This document shows positions 42,735-53,528 of a stretch of 64,000 nt of DNA, piece by piece. How positions within the stretch are numbered: position 1 is the stretch's first letter; each line of letters opens with the position of its first letter. Location: contig NZ_CP114286.1 of NCBI RefSeq assembly GCF_027111275.1, positions 372,001-436,000 on the forward strand, written 5' to 3'. The DNA comes from Flavobacterium luteolum (lineage in GTDB: Bacteria > Bacteroidota > Bacteroidia > Flavobacteriales > Flavobacteriaceae). The position numbers and the translations under genes are program-made. The notes under the pieces were generated by a model, which did not search any database, had not been told where the DNA came from, and saw nothing but the letters and a program-made list of their open reading frames with translations.

Positions 42735-45700
42735 ATGAAAAAATTCTACTATCAATATTTAACATTTTGTTATTTATTTTTACTGCTACTAAGTGGGACT
42801 TTCATTGGAAATGCACAAGAAATACCTACACGAATTGGGAATACATTGTCTCCAAGTAAAGCTACCGCAAAGACGGCTGCAGTTAGTGCCCTTGCCGCTG
42901 CTGGTTCCATCGATGTTGCAAATGCTTCATATGGCTACAATGGCTACACCCCCGACCTATTAGTCCGCAACATTTTAACCTCTGGCTGTCTTAGTATAAG
43001 CAATGTTCGTTTTGGTTATTACAAAAGAAGCAATAATAACTGGAATTGGGTAAACCACAACTGGTCTACAACAGCTGGAGACAGACAATTAGGCTATTAC
43101 AATAAAGCAACTTCAACATTTCCTATAGACGAAGGTATTCTCTTATCTACTGGGAAAATCAGCTCTGCTATGGGACCGAATAGTTATACCAATAGATCAG
43201 ACGAACTTGTCAATGAAGCTAGTGATCCCGATTTGACCAATATATCTGGTGAAACCATGCACGACGCAGCAATACTTGAATTTAATTTTATTCCCGACGG
43301 AAATTTAGTTGAGTTTAAATTTGTATTTGCTTCCGAAGAATATTTAGAATATGTGCATACAGATTATAATGATGCTTTTGGATTTTTCTTAAGCGGATCT
43401 GGAATTAATGGCCCCTATACGAACAATGCTATAAACTTGGCTCAGTTACCAAATGGCGATGCAGTTACAATTAATAATATACATTCGTCAGGAACAAATG
43501 TCAACAATGTATCTTTCCCAAATCATAACGTTGCATATTATGCTAACAATCCTGCTGGTTCTGCCACAATGGAGTATGATGGATCAACTGTGGTATTAAC
43601 TGCTACTTATGCCGTTACACCAGGACAGAATTATAAAATAAAAATGGCAATTGCAGATGCATCTGACCAAAAATGGGATGCTGGAGTATTTTTAAAAGCA
43701 AAAAGTTTTGCAACAAATACGTTGGTTATTACAAACCCAGCCCCAGTTTGTGCAAATGGTACAGCAAACTTAACATTGCCTGCTATTACGGCAGGAAGTA
43801 CTTCTGGTCTAACCTATACTTACTGGACAAATTCTACAGCAACTACTCCTCTCGCTACGCCAAGTGCTGCGCCTGTTGGAACATATTACATTAAAGGAAC
43901 CAATGCCGAATCAGGTTGTTCTGATATCAAACCTGTAGTGGTAAGTCAAACCAATATTGTAATAACTGAAACCACGGCTTCGCATATTGATGTCAAATGT
44001 AAAGGAGCCGCAACTGGTTCAGCCACTGTAACTGCATCAGGCGGAACGGGAAGTTATAACTATTCTTGGAATACTTCTCCCGTTCAAACTAATGCAACAG
44101 CAACAAACTTGTCTGCTGGCACATATACTGTGACTGTAACTGATTCAAAAGGTTGCAGTAATACTAAACAAATAAGTATTACTGAACCTACAACTAGTTT
44201 AGCCGCATCTACAACTCAAGTTAATTTAACTTGTAATGGAGGAACAAATGGTTCTGCAACCGTTACTGCAACAGGAGGAATGGGGACTTACACTTATTCT
44301 TGGAACACAACTCCAGTTCAAACCTCAGCTACAGCCTCTAATTTAGCTGCTGGAACCTACACTGTAATAGTAAAAGATGCAAATCTTTGCCAAGTTACAA
44401 AAACTGTAACCATAACTGGACCTACTGCAGCTTTAGCTTTAGGGGCATCTTCTAAAACCGATGCTTCATGCTTCGGAAAAAGTACCGGAAGCGTAACGGC
44501 TGGAACCGTTACAAATGCGGTTGGAACCGTAAACTACTCTTGGAAAAACAGTTCGAATGCAGTGGTTGGAACAGCAGCAACGGTTTCAAACCTTCCTGCG
44601 GGAACTTATACTTTAACTGTAACTGATTCCTGTTCTTCTCAGTCTAATTCTGTTACAATCGGACAGCCAGCGGCAGCTTTAGCTTTAGGAGCTTCTTCTA
44701 AAACAGATGCTTCCTGCTTCGGAAAAAGCACTGGTTCTGTAACAGCGGGGACTGTAACAAATGCGGTTGGAACTGTTTCTTATTCTTGGAAAAACGGCAA
44801 TGTTGAAGTAGGAACTTCAGCAACGGTTTCAAACCTTCCTGCGGGAACTTATACTTTAACTGTAACTGATTCCTGTTCTTCTCAATCCAATTCTGTTACA
44901 ATCGGACAGCCAGCGGCAGCTTTAGCTTTAGGAGCGTCTTCTAAAACAGATGCTTCCTGCTTCGGAAAAAGCACTGGTTCTGTAACAGCGGGGACTGTAA
45001 CAAATGCGGTTGGAACTATAACTTACTCTTGGAAAAACGGCAATGTTGAAGTAGGAACTTCAGCAACGGTTTCAAACCTTCCTGCGGGAACTTATACTTT
45101 AACTGTAACTGATTCCTGTTCTTCTCAGTCTAATTCTGTTACAATCGGACAGCCAGCGGCAGCTTTAGCTTTAGGAGCGTCTTCTAAAACAGATGCTTCC
45201 TGCTTCGGAAAAAGCACTGGTTCTGTAACAGCGGGGACTGTAACAAATGCGGTTGGAACTATAACTTACTCTTGGAAAAACAGCTCGAATGCAGTGGTTG
45301 GAACAGCAGCAACGGTTTCAAACCTTCCTGCGGGAACTTATACTTTAACTGTAACTGATTCCTGTTCTTCTCAATCCAATTCTGTTACAATCGGACAGCC
45401 AGCGGCAGCTTTAGCTTTAGGAGCGTCTTCTAAAACAGATGCTTCCTGCTTCGGAAAAAGCACTGGTTCTGTAACAGCGGGGACTGTAACAAATGCGGTT
45501 GGAACTATAACTTACTCTTGGAAAAACAGCTCGAATGCAGTGGTTGGAACAGCAGCAACGGTTTCAAACCTTCCTGCGGGAACTTATACTTTAACTGTAA
45601 CTGATTCCTGTTCTTCTCAGTCTAATTCTGTTACAATCGGACAGCCAGCGGCAGCTTTAGCTTTAGGAGCTTCTTCTAAAACAGATGCTTCCTGCTTCGG

Positions 45701-48700
45701 AAAAAGCACTGGTTCTGTAACAGCGGGGACTGTAACAAATGCGGTTGGAACTGTTTCTTATTCTTGGAAAAACGGCAATGTTGAAGTAGGAACTTCAGCA
45801 ACGGTTTCAAACCTTCCTGCGGGAACTTATACTTTAACTGTAACTGATTCCTGTTCTTCTCAATCCAATTCTGTTACAATCGGACAGCCAGCGGCAGCTT
45901 TAGCTTTAGGAGCGTCTTCTAAAACAGATGCTTCCTGCTTCGGAAAAAGCACTGGTTCTGTAACAGCGGGGACTGTAACAAATGCGGTTGGAACTGTTTC
46001 TTATTCTTGGAAAAACGGCAATACTGAAGTAGGAACTTCAGCAACGGTTTCAAACCTTCCTGCGGGAACTTATACTTTAACTGTAACTGATTCCTGTTCT
46101 TCTCAGTCTAATTCTGTTACAATCGGACAGCCAGCGGCAGCTTTAGCTTTAGGAGCTTCTTCTAAAACAGATGCTTCCTGCTTCGGAAAAAGCACTGGTT
46201 CTGTAACAGCGGGGACTGTAACAAATGCGGTTGGAACTATAACTTACTCTTGGAAAAACAGCTCGAATGCAGTGGTTGGAACAGCAGCAACGGTTTCAAA
46301 CCTTCCTGCGGGAACTTATACTTTAACTGTAACTGATTCCTGCTCTTCTCAATCCAATTCGGTTACAATCGGACAGCCAGCGGCAGCTTTAGCTTTAGGA
46401 GCGTCTTCTAAAACAGATGCTTCCTGCTTCGGAAAAAGCACTGGTTCTGTAACAGCGGGGACTGTAACAAATGCGGTTGGAACTATAACTTACTCTTGGA
46501 AAAACGGCAATGTTGAAGTAGGAACTTCAGCAACGGTTTCAAACCTTCCTGCGGGAACTTATACTTTAACTGTAACTGATTCCTGTTCTTCTCAATCCAA
46601 TTCTGTTACAATCGGACAGCCAGCGGCAGCTTTAGCTTTAGGAGCTTCTTCTAAAACAGATGCTTCCTGCTTCGGAAAAAGCACTGGTTCTGTAACAGCG
46701 GGGACTGTAACAAATGCGGTTGGAACTATAACTTACTCTTGGAAAAACAGCTCGAATGCAGTGGTTGGAACAGCAGCAACGGTTTCAAACCTTCCTGCGG
46801 GAACTTATACTTTAACTGTAACCGATTCCTGTTCTTCTCAATCCAATTCTGTTACAATCGGACAGCCTGCGGCAGCTTTAGCTTTAGGAACGTCTTCTAA
46901 AACAGATGCTTCCTGCTTCGGAAAAAGCACTGGTTCTGTAACAGCGGGGACTGTAACAAATGCGGTTGGAGCTGTTTCTTACTCTTGGACAAACAGCTTG
47001 AATGCAGTGGTTGGAACAGCAGCAACTGTTTCAAACCTTCCTGCGGGAACTTATACTTTAACTGTAACTGATTCCTGCTCTTCTCAATCCAATTCGGTTA
47101 CAATCGGACAGCCAGCGGCAGCTTTAGCTTTAGGAACGTCTTCTAAAACTGATGTTTTCTGTTTTGGAGCAAGCACTGGTACTGTAACGGCTGGAACCGT
47201 GACAAACGCAATTGGAACTGTAAACTATTCTTGGACAAACAGTTCGAATGCAGTGGTTGGAACAGCAGCAACTGTTTCAAACCTTCCTGCAGGAATATAC
47301 ACTTTAACAATCACTGATTCCTGTTCTTCTCAATCCAATTCTGTTACAATCGGACAGCCAGCTATAGCTTTAAGCTGCTCAGTTATTCAAAACAAATCTG
47401 TTACTTCAAATGGATTAAGCGATGGAGAAGCAACTGTAACACCAATTGGAGGTAATGTTGGCTATACTTATTTATGGGATAATAACGAAACTACTCAAAA
47501 AGCACTTGGATTAAATGCAGGATTACATACTGTTACAGTTACCGATTCAAAAGGCTGTACAACAACTTGTACTGTCACTATAACTCAACCAAATGTACTC
47601 TCTTGCAGTATTTCTCAAGATAGCGCTGTAAAATGTTTTGGAGGTAATACTGGTAAAGCAACTGTAACTGCTGTAGGTGGTAACGGAGAGTATACATATT
47701 TATGGGACAATAGTGAAACAAGTGCGCAAGCAGTTGCTTTAACTGCCGGTTTACACACTGTTACTGTTACTGATAAATTAGGTTATACAACAAATTGTTC
47801 TGTAACAATTTCGCAACCTCAAAAAGCATTAAGTGCAATAAAAAGTCAAACAGATGTTACTTGTGGCGGAGGAAATAATGGTTCTGCGACAGTAACTGTT
47901 TCAGGTGGAACTGCTCAATATAACTATTCTTGGAACTCAGTTCCTGTACAAATAACTGCAACTGCAAGTAATCTTGCTGCTGGAAATTACACTGTGCTTA
48001 TTACTGATGCAAACGGATGTACACTTTCTGAATCGTTTACTATTTTGGATGGAGATTCAATTAAACCAATTGTAAATCCGCTGCCTGAGGTTACTACTAT
48101 CAATTGTCCAGCAGTACCTGTTTTTGCACAAGCAACGGCAACTGACAATAATGGAACTATTTCTTCATTAACTTTCGAAGATACTATTATACAAGGGAAT
48201 TGTGCCGGCTCTTATACTAAAACAAGAACTTGGACCGCAAAAGATGCTTGCGGAAATATTTCTCTTCCTGTAAGCCAAACTATAATAGTTCAAGATAATA
48301 CTGCTCCAATCTGGGCAACTCAGACAGGATCTTTAGATAAAACTGTTGAGTGTAGCGATACACAAGCTCTAGCATCGGCTCAAGCCTTATTTCCTAGTGC
48401 TAGCGATGCCTGCGATGCTGATGTTTCAAACATCATAAAAGTAAGCGGAAAATTTACAGCTTCTGAAGGATGCGGAAATGCAGGAACTTATACCAATACT
48501 TGGACTGTAAAAGACGACTGCGAAAATACTTCTGAAACTTTCACGCAAGTGATTACAATTCAGGATACTGCTGCTCCAACTTGGACAACTGCTGCAGGAA
48601 CTCTAAACGCAACTTTAGAATGCAGCGATACTCAAGGACTTGCAGCAGCTCAGGCTCAGTTTCCTATAGCTTCTGACTCATGCGATGCTGATGTTTCAAA

Positions 48701-51700
48701 CATCACTAAAGTAAGCGGACAGTTTGTAGCTTCTGAAGGATGCGGAAATGCCGGAACTTACACCAATACTTGGACTGTAAAAGACGATTGTGGCAATACT
48801 TCTGAAACTTTCACTCAGGTGATTACAATTCAGGACACTGCTGCTCCGACTTGGACAACTGCTGCGGGTTCTCTAAACGCAACTTTAGAGTGCAGCGATA
48901 CTCAAGGACTTGCGACAGCTCAGGCTCAGTTTCCTATAGCTTCTGACTCATGCGATGCTGATGTCTCTAACATCACTAAAATAAGCGGACAGTTTGTAGC
49001 TTCTGAAGGATGCGGAAATGCCGGAACTTACACCAATACTTGGACTGTAAAAGACGACTGCGGAAATACTTCTGAAACTTTCACGCAAGTGATTACAATT
49101 CAGGATACAGCTGCTCCAACTTGGACAACTGCTTCAGGAACTCTAAACGCAACTTTAGAGTGCAGCGATACTCAAGGACTTGCGACAGCTCAAGCTCAGT
49201 TTCCTATAGCTTCTGACTCATGCGATGCTGATGTCTCTAACATCACTAAAGTAAGCGGACAGTTTATAGCTTCTGAAGGATGCGGAAATGCCGGAACTTA
49301 CACCAATACTTGGACTGTAAAAGACGACTGCGGAAATACTTCTGAAACTTTCACGCAAGTGATTACAATTCAGGATACAGCTGCTCCAACTTGGACAACT
49401 GCTTCAGGAACTCTAAACGCAACTTTAGAGTGCAGCGATACTCAAGGACTTGCGACAGCTCAAGCTCAGTTTCCTATAGCTTCTGACTCATGCGATGCTG
49501 ATGTCTCTAACATCACTAAAGTAAGCGGCCAGTTTGTAGCTTCTGAAAATTGTTCAAATGCAGGAACTTACACCAACACTTGGACTGTAAAAGACGACTG
49601 CGGAAATACTTCTGAAACTTTCACTCAGGTGATTACAATTCAGGATACAGCTGCTCCGACTTGGACAACTGCTGCAGGAACTCTGAACGCAACTTTAGAG
49701 TGCAGCGATACTCAAGGACTTGCAGCAGCTCAGGCTCAGTTTCCTATAGCTTCTGACTCATGCGATGCTGATGTCTCTAACATCACTAAAGTAAGCGGCC
49801 AGTTTGTAGCTTCTGAAAATTGTTCAAATGCAGGAACTTACACCAACACTTGGACTGTAAAAGATGATTGTGGCAATACTTCTGAAACTTTCACGCAAGT
49901 GATTACAATTCAAGATACTACTGCTCCAATGTTTACTGGCGATCTTCCTCTAGATATTGAAGTATCATGCGATGCAGTTCCTGAATCAGCAGAAATGCAT
50001 GTTTCAGATAATTGCAATGATAATTTACCAATAGTATTTTCAGAGGTAAAATCTGGTATTGAGAATGAATGTTCAACTAATTATACTTTAACTCGCACTT
50101 GGAAAATTAGCGACTGCGGTGGAAATACAACCACTCACGTTCAAATTATTACAGTAAGAGATAAAACTGCTCCAACAGGAACAGCTCCTGAAAGTATAAC
50201 AAACTTAGCTAGCATTGATTTAATACCAGCAGGAAATCCGTCAGATATTAAAGACGCGGCTGATAATTGCAGCTCTACTGTAAATATCACTGTTTCGGAC
50301 ACTAACAATGAAGGAAACGGCTGCGACGGAACACCTTATATCTTAACAAGAACTTATACTTTAACAGACTGTGCTGGAAACAAAACCGAATTGGTTCAAA
50401 CCTTTACAGTTGAAAGCAAAGTTACTGTTAGCGGAGTTGCAACAAACACAAGCTGTTTTGGAGGAAGCGATGGTAAAATTACAGTAACCAATAGCCCTGG
50501 CTCGATTGTAGTAATTACTAATGAGAGAAATGAAGTAGTTGGTAATACAAATTTACCAGCTGGAACTTATACTCTTACTGCAACGGCACTAGTCAACGGC
50601 GAAAATCAAACTTGTTCTGCTACAGCTACAGTAGTGATTTCTCAACCAGAATATACTGTAAAAATTTCTGGACAAGTAATAAATGTAGATACCAATACGC
50701 CTCTTGCCAATGTACCTGTTACTTTAATTCCGCAAGGAACAACACCTGGAGCAATACAAATGCGTATTACAGGAACTGATGGAATGTACAGTTTCTCTGG
50801 AATGCCTGCTGGAAGTTACTTGGTACAAGTACAAGATGCAAACTTAAATAGTGCACATCAATTATATCCTGTAGATTCTAGTTTATTCTTTACAACTCTT
50901 GAAGATTGTAAAGTTCAGACTCATAATTTCGAATATGGCAAATCTACTCTTCCTGTACTTGGAGATTATGTTTGGTATGATCTTAATAATAATGGAATTC
51001 AAGATGAATGGTACGATGCCAATAATGATGGAGTGGTTACTAAAAATATTCCAGATTCAAATGGCTCTATCGATTACAGCCAATGGGAATGGATAGATCT
51101 TAACGGAGATGGAAGCTATACTGGTCCTGAAAATAATGGAGAGCTAAATGCAGCAGGTTTCGGTAATGCTCTTAGTTCTAATATAATTGTTGATGGTCCA
51201 AATGGCTACCATGCAGATGTAATTGTCGGAATTGAAGGATTCTGGAGAGAACGTCCAGAAACTGCAAATCCGTATGGAGATTATACAATAAAATTAGTAA
51301 GAGATGCTAATTTCGATGCTGTGGCTGCTGCTTTAGGTGCTACTGGTCTAGTGAAAGTTATCCCTTCTTCATCTGCTAAAAACATAAGTGGTAAAACGAG
51401 CAAAATGCAAATGCATACCGTTTGTCAAACCACAACAGATGCCGGTTATGTAGTAACTGTAACGCCAGAGGATTTAGTTCACTTAGACATTGACTTCGGC
51501 GTAAGCTGCAAAGAATACAAAGATATTGTTGCTAATGATGACAGTGCAGGTCCTATTGCTGGTGTAAATCATACCACAACTAACGTATTAAATGTATTAA
51601 CAAATGATACTTTAGAAGGAGCAGCGATAACTGCCTCTGATGTAATTATAACGACTGTAACTCCAAACGAGTTTTTACAGCTAAATCCTGATGGTTCTGT

Positions 51701-53396
51701 TGATGTGTTACCAAATGCTCCAGTAGGAACATTGACAATGGTATATCAAATTTGCGAAGCCGATCAGACAGATAATTGTGACACTGCAACGGTTACAATT
51801 ACAATTGAAGCACCAGTAATGACTGTTACAGCAACATCAATATGTGTGAACGACGTTCCTTACGTTGATTATGTGGTAACGCCAGTAAACTTCACTCCTG
51901 TAAATGGTGTGACAATTGCTTGGGCCGATAGCAACAACAATGTCGTAACAACAATGACCAATTTACCATTGAGCGGTCGTGTATTATGGCCTGGAGCTGT
52001 TGTAGATGGGCAAGGAAAAGGAATTGATTGGCCTGGATGGATTTTTGAAAACAACAAATGGATTGAAGCCGCTGATGGATTTGAGAAATTACGTCCAACT
52101 GCTAACCTAACCGTTTCTGTAAATCCTAGTGAAACTATCACACTTAGTTATCCACCAGCAGATCCTTTCTGTACTGCGAGACCAACATTTGCCATTGTCG
52201 CAACTTATGATAATCCAGCACCAATAACAGGACCTGCAGGACAAACTAACATAGTGAATGTTTTAACTAATGACACATTAAATGGTTCGTCAGTAAATAT
52301 AAACGATGTTACCTTAACAACTACTGTTCCTGACCCAACTGGTGCCTTGACATTAAATCCTGACGGATCTGTAAATGTTGCACCAAACACACCAGGTGGC
52401 ACTTACACGTTAACTTACCAAATTTGCGAAAAAGCCGATTTTGGAAACTGCGATAGTGCAATTGTAACAGTAGTAGTTCTAGATCCGCCAGCGCCACCTA
52501 CACCAGTAGTTGCAAATGACGATACGTACAGTAATATTGGATGTAACTCTTTCGGACTAGTTGGAAATGTATTGAGCAATGATACGAAAGGAATCACTCG
52601 CGCATCATTAGAATTAGTAAACTTTACACTTCTTACTGAAGCAACCGGCACTAAATCAAATCCAAATATCACTTTTGATGGTTCTGGAAATGTAACAGTA
52701 TCAAGTTTAACACCTGCCGGCACTTATACGTACAGCTACAGAATTTGCGACAAACTAAGTTCTGAAAATTGTGATACTGCAACTGTTACGATTATAGTTG
52801 TTCCAAATGGTGTTACTCAAACTAGTGCAACAGCTTGTAACGATGATTCGACATTGGTAAATCTAAGCAGTCTGCTTCCTGAAGGAAGTCCTTCAACAGG
52901 AACTTGGATTGATAAAAATAATACTAATGCCCTTCAGGGAACAATTCTTAATCCGTTTGGTTTGGCATTAGGCAATTACGTTTTCGAATATGCAATAGCT
53001 GATGAAAAATGTCCAAGAAGCATAGTTTTAAACATGGAAATCAATGATGATTGTAAAGTCTTAGCTTGTGGTGACGTATTAGTTCATAATGCTTTTTCTC
53101 CAAATGGCGATAACAAAAATGATTTCTTCAAAATTGACAATATCGATGACACCACTTGTTATCCAAGCAATTCTGTCGAAATATATAATCGCTGGGGAAT
53201 TTTAGTTTTTGAAACTACAAACTACAATAATACAACAAATGCTTTTGATGGTACTTCTAGAGGAAGAACAACTGTTAAGCAATCTGACGGACTACCAACT
53301 GGGACTTATTTTTACATTATTAATTATAAATCTCTAGATGGAAACAACAATGTTCAAGATCATAAACTAGACGGGTATTTATATCTATCAAAATAA
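42735..53396 (+). CDS. Giant SprB-repeat adhesin secreted by the type IX system
   Basis: This 3553-residue surface protein is built of modules. A signal peptide ends at NAQ (26-28). A choice-of-anchor-L-like domain spans about 60-330 (FVFASEEYLEYVHTDYNDAF). Seventeen SprB-type repeats follow: two divergent, twelve near-identical (565-1543), three divergent. Six 90-residue Cys-containing HYR-like repeats are at 1857-2396. A carboxypeptidase-regulatory-like domain is near 2645, an SdrD-like calcium-binding module (DLNNNGIQDEWYDANNDG) near 2745, and three cadherin-like NDTL modules at about 2930, 3160 and 3260. The T9SS type B C-terminal domain (HNAFSPNGDNKNDFF to the end, about 3446-3553) directs secretion. 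It resembles F. johnsoniae SprB, a motility adhesin, but is about half its length. porP and a PorE-like gene follow. Confidence 0.93.
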   Translation: MKKFYYQYLTFCYLFLLLLSGTFIGNAQEIPTRIGNTLSPSKATAKTAAVSALAAAGSIDVANASYGYNGYTPDLLVRNILTSGCLSISNVRFGYYKRSNNNWNWVNHNWSTTAGDRQLGYYNKATSTFPIDEGILLSTGKISSAMGPNSYTNRSDELVNEASDPDLTNISGETMHDAAILEFNFIPDGNLVEFKFVFASEEYLEYVHTDYNDAFGFFLSGSGINGPYTNNAINLAQLPNGDAVTINNIHSSGTNVNNVSFPNHNVAYYANNPAGSATMEYDGSTVVLTATYAVTPGQNYKIKMAIADASDQKWDAGVFLKAKSFATNTLVITNPAPVCANGTANLTLPAITAGSTSGLTYTYWTNSTATTPLATPSAAPVGTYYIKGTNAESGCSDIKPVVVSQTNIVITETTASHIDVKCKGAATGSATVTASGGTGSYNYSWNTSPVQTNATATNLSAGTYTVTVTDSKGCSNTKQISITEPTTSLAASTTQVNLTCNGGTNGSATVTATGGMGTYTYSWNTTPVQTSATASNLAAGTYTVIVKDANLCQVTKTVTITGPTAALALGASSKTDASCFGKSTGSVTAGTVTNAVGTVNYSWKNSSNAVVGTAATVSNLPAGTYTLTVTDSCSSQSNSVTIGQPAAALALGASSKTDASCFGKSTGSVTAGTVTNAVGTVSYSWKNGNVEVGTSATVSNLPAGTYTLTVTDSCSSQSNSVTIGQPAAALALGASSKTDASCFGKSTGSVTAGTVTNAVGTITYSWKNGNVEVGTSATVSNLPAGTYTLTVTDSCSSQSNSVTIGQPAAALALGASSKTDASCFGKSTGSVTAGTVTNAVGTITYSWKNSSNAVVGTAATVSNLPAGTYTLTVTDSCSSQSNSVTIGQPAAALALGASSKTDASCFGKSTGSVTAGTVTNAVGTITYSWKNSSNAVVGTAATVSNLPAGTYTLTVTDSCSSQSNSVTIGQPAAALALGASSKTDASCFGKSTGSVTAGTVTNAVGTVSYSWKNGNVEVGTSATVSNLPAGTYTLTVTDSCSSQSNSVTIGQPAAALALGASSKTDASCFGKSTGSVTAGTVTNAVGTVSYSWKNGNTEVGTSATVSNLPAGTYTLTVTDSCSSQSNSVTIGQPAAALALGASSKTDASCFGKSTGSVTAGTVTNAVGTITYSWKNSSNAVVGTAATVSNLPAGTYTLTVTDSCSSQSNSVTIGQPAAALALGASSKTDASCFGKSTGSVTAGTVTNAVGTITYSWKNGNVEVGTSATVSNLPAGTYTLTVTDSCSSQSNSVTIGQPAAALALGASSKTDASCFGKSTGSVTAGTVTNAVGTITYSWKNSSNAVVGTAATVSNLPAGTYTLTVTDSCSSQSNSVTIGQPAAALALGTSSKTDASCFGKSTGSVTAGTVTNAVGAVSYSWTNSLNAVVGTAATVSNLPAGTYTLTVTDSCSSQSNSVTIGQPAAALALGTSSKTDVFCFGASTGTVTAGTVTNAIGTVNYSWTNSSNAVVGTAATVSNLPAGIYTLTITDSCSSQSNSVTIGQPAIALSCSVIQNKSVTSNGLSDGEATVTPIGGNVGYTYLWDNNETTQKALGLNAGLHTVTVTDSKGCTTTCTVTITQPNVLSCSISQDSAVKCFGGNTGKATVTAVGGNGEYTYLWDNSETSAQAVALTAGLHTVTVTDKLGYTTNCSVTISQPQKALSAIKSQTDVTCGGGNNGSATVTVSGGTAQYNYSWNSVPVQITATASNLAAGNYTVLITDANGCTLSESFTILDGDSIKPIVNPLPEVTTINCPAVPVFAQATATDNNGTISSLTFEDTIIQGNCAGSYTKTRTWTAKDACGNISLPVSQTIIVQDNTAPIWATQTGSLDKTVECSDTQALASAQALFPSASDACDADVSNIIKVSGKFTASEGCGNAGTYTNTWTVKDDCENTSETFTQVITIQDTAAPTWTTAAGTLNATLECSDTQGLAAAQAQFPIASDSCDADVSNITKVSGQFVASEGCGNAGTYTNTWTVKDDCGNTSETFTQVITIQDTAAPTWTTAAGSLNATLECSDTQGLATAQAQFPIASDSCDADVSNITKISGQFVASEGCGNAGTYTNTWTVKDDCGNTSETFTQVITIQDTAAPTWTTASGTLNATLECSDTQGLATAQAQFPIASDSCDADVSNITKVSGQFIASEGCGNAGTYTNTWTVKDDCGNTSETFTQVITIQDTAAPTWTTASGTLNATLECSDTQGLATAQAQFPIASDSCDADVSNITKVSGQFVASENCSNAGTYTNTWTVKDDCGNTSETFTQVITIQDTAAPTWTTAAGTLNATLECSDTQGLAAAQAQFPIASDSCDADVSNITKVSGQFVASENCSNAGTYTNTWTVKDDCGNTSETFTQVITIQDTTAPMFTGDLPLDIEVSCDAVPESAEMHVSDNCNDNLPIVFSEVKSGIENECSTNYTLTRTWKISDCGGNTTTHVQIITVRDKTAPTGTAPESITNLASIDLIPAGNPSDIKDAADNCSSTVNITVSDTNNEGNGCDGTPYILTRTYTLTDCAGNKTELVQTFTVESKVTVSGVATNTSCFGGSDGKITVTNSPGSIVVITNERNEVVGNTNLPAGTYTLTATALVNGENQTCSATATVVISQPEYTVKISGQVINVDTNTPLANVPVTLIPQGTTPGAIQMRITGTDGMYSFSGMPAGSYLVQVQDANLNSAHQLYPVDSSLFFTTLEDCKVQTHNFEYGKSTLPVLGDYVWYDLNNNGIQDEWYDANNDGVVTKNIPDSNGSIDYSQWEWIDLNGDGSYTGPENNGELNAAGFGNALSSNIIVDGPNGYHADVIVGIEGFWRERPETANPYGDYTIKLVRDANFDAVAAALGATGLVKVIPSSSAKNISGKTSKMQMHTVCQTTTDAGYVVTVTPEDLVHLDIDFGVSCKEYKDIVANDDSAGPIAGVNHTTTNVLNVLTNDTLEGAAITASDVIITTVTPNEFLQLNPDGSVDVLPNAPVGTLTMVYQICEADQTDNCDTATVTITIEAPVMTVTATSICVNDVPYVDYVVTPVNFTPVNGVTIAWADSNNNVVTTMTNLPLSGRVLWPGAVVDGQGKGIDWPGWIFENNKWIEAADGFEKLRPTANLTVSVNPSETITLSYPPADPFCTARPTFAIVATYDNPAPITGPAGQTNIVNVLTNDTLNGSSVNINDVTLTTTVPDPTGALTLNPDGSVNVAPNTPGGTYTLTYQICEKADFGNCDSAIVTVVVLDPPAPPTPVVANDDTYSNIGCNSFGLVGNVLSNDTKGITRASLELVNFTLLTEATGTKSNPNITFDGSGNVTVSSLTPAGTYTYSYRICDKLSSENCDTATVTIIVVPNGVTQTSATACNDDSTLVNLSSLLPEGSPSTGTWIDKNNTNALQGTILNPFGLALGNYVFEYAIADEKCPRSIVLNMEINDDCKVLACGDVLVHNAFSPNGDNKNDFFKIDNIDDTTCYPSNSVEIYNRWGILVFETTNYNNTTNAFDGTSRGRTTVKQSDGLPTGTYFYIINYKSLDGNNNVQDHKLDGYLYLSK
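44427..47363 (+). repeat. Twelve tandem 243/246-bp SprB repeats
   Basis: Unit starts are 44427, 44673, 44916, 45159, 45405, 45651, 45894, 46137, 46383, 46626, 46872 and 47118. Units of 246 bp encode a NSSNAVVGT loop; units of 243 bp encode GNVEVGT (or GNTEVGT). The inner units (2-10) are nearly identical in DNA; unit 1 and units 11-12 are more diverged. Confidence 0.93.
48303..49922 (+). repeat. Six tandem 270-bp HYR-like repeats
   Basis: Starts at 48303, 48573, 48843, 49113, 49383 and 49653, all exactly 270 bp. Each encodes 90 residues with TLECSDTQ, SDSCDADVSN and NTWTVKDDCGNTSETF. The first is the most divergent; units 5 and 6 share a variant (SENCSNAG in place of SEGCGNAG). Confidence 0.93.
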
Positions 53397-53405
53397 TCCT
53401 TTTCA

Positions 53406-53439
53406 AAATACGCTGTAAAAGCTCTTTTACAGCGTATTT
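53406..53439 (+). terminator. Strong hairpin between adhesin and porP genes
   Basis: Fifteen-base perfect arms (53406-53420, 53425-53439) with loop GCTC, starting 10 bases after the adhesin stop. Only a short T run follows, so it may act as a partial terminator or as an mRNA end stabiliser that sets adhesin-to-PorP ratios. Confidence 0.65.
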
Positions 53440-53528
53440 AAAACTGAAAAAATGAATCAATCTTGAATAAGAGCACATTGAATTACAATGATTTAAAAGT
53501 CAATAGTATTAAAATAATATAATCTACT

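Noticed and set aside
44427..47363. CRISPR-like array because of regular repeats
   Set aside because: Repeats are 243/246 bp, coding and without unique spacers; they are protein-domain repeats.
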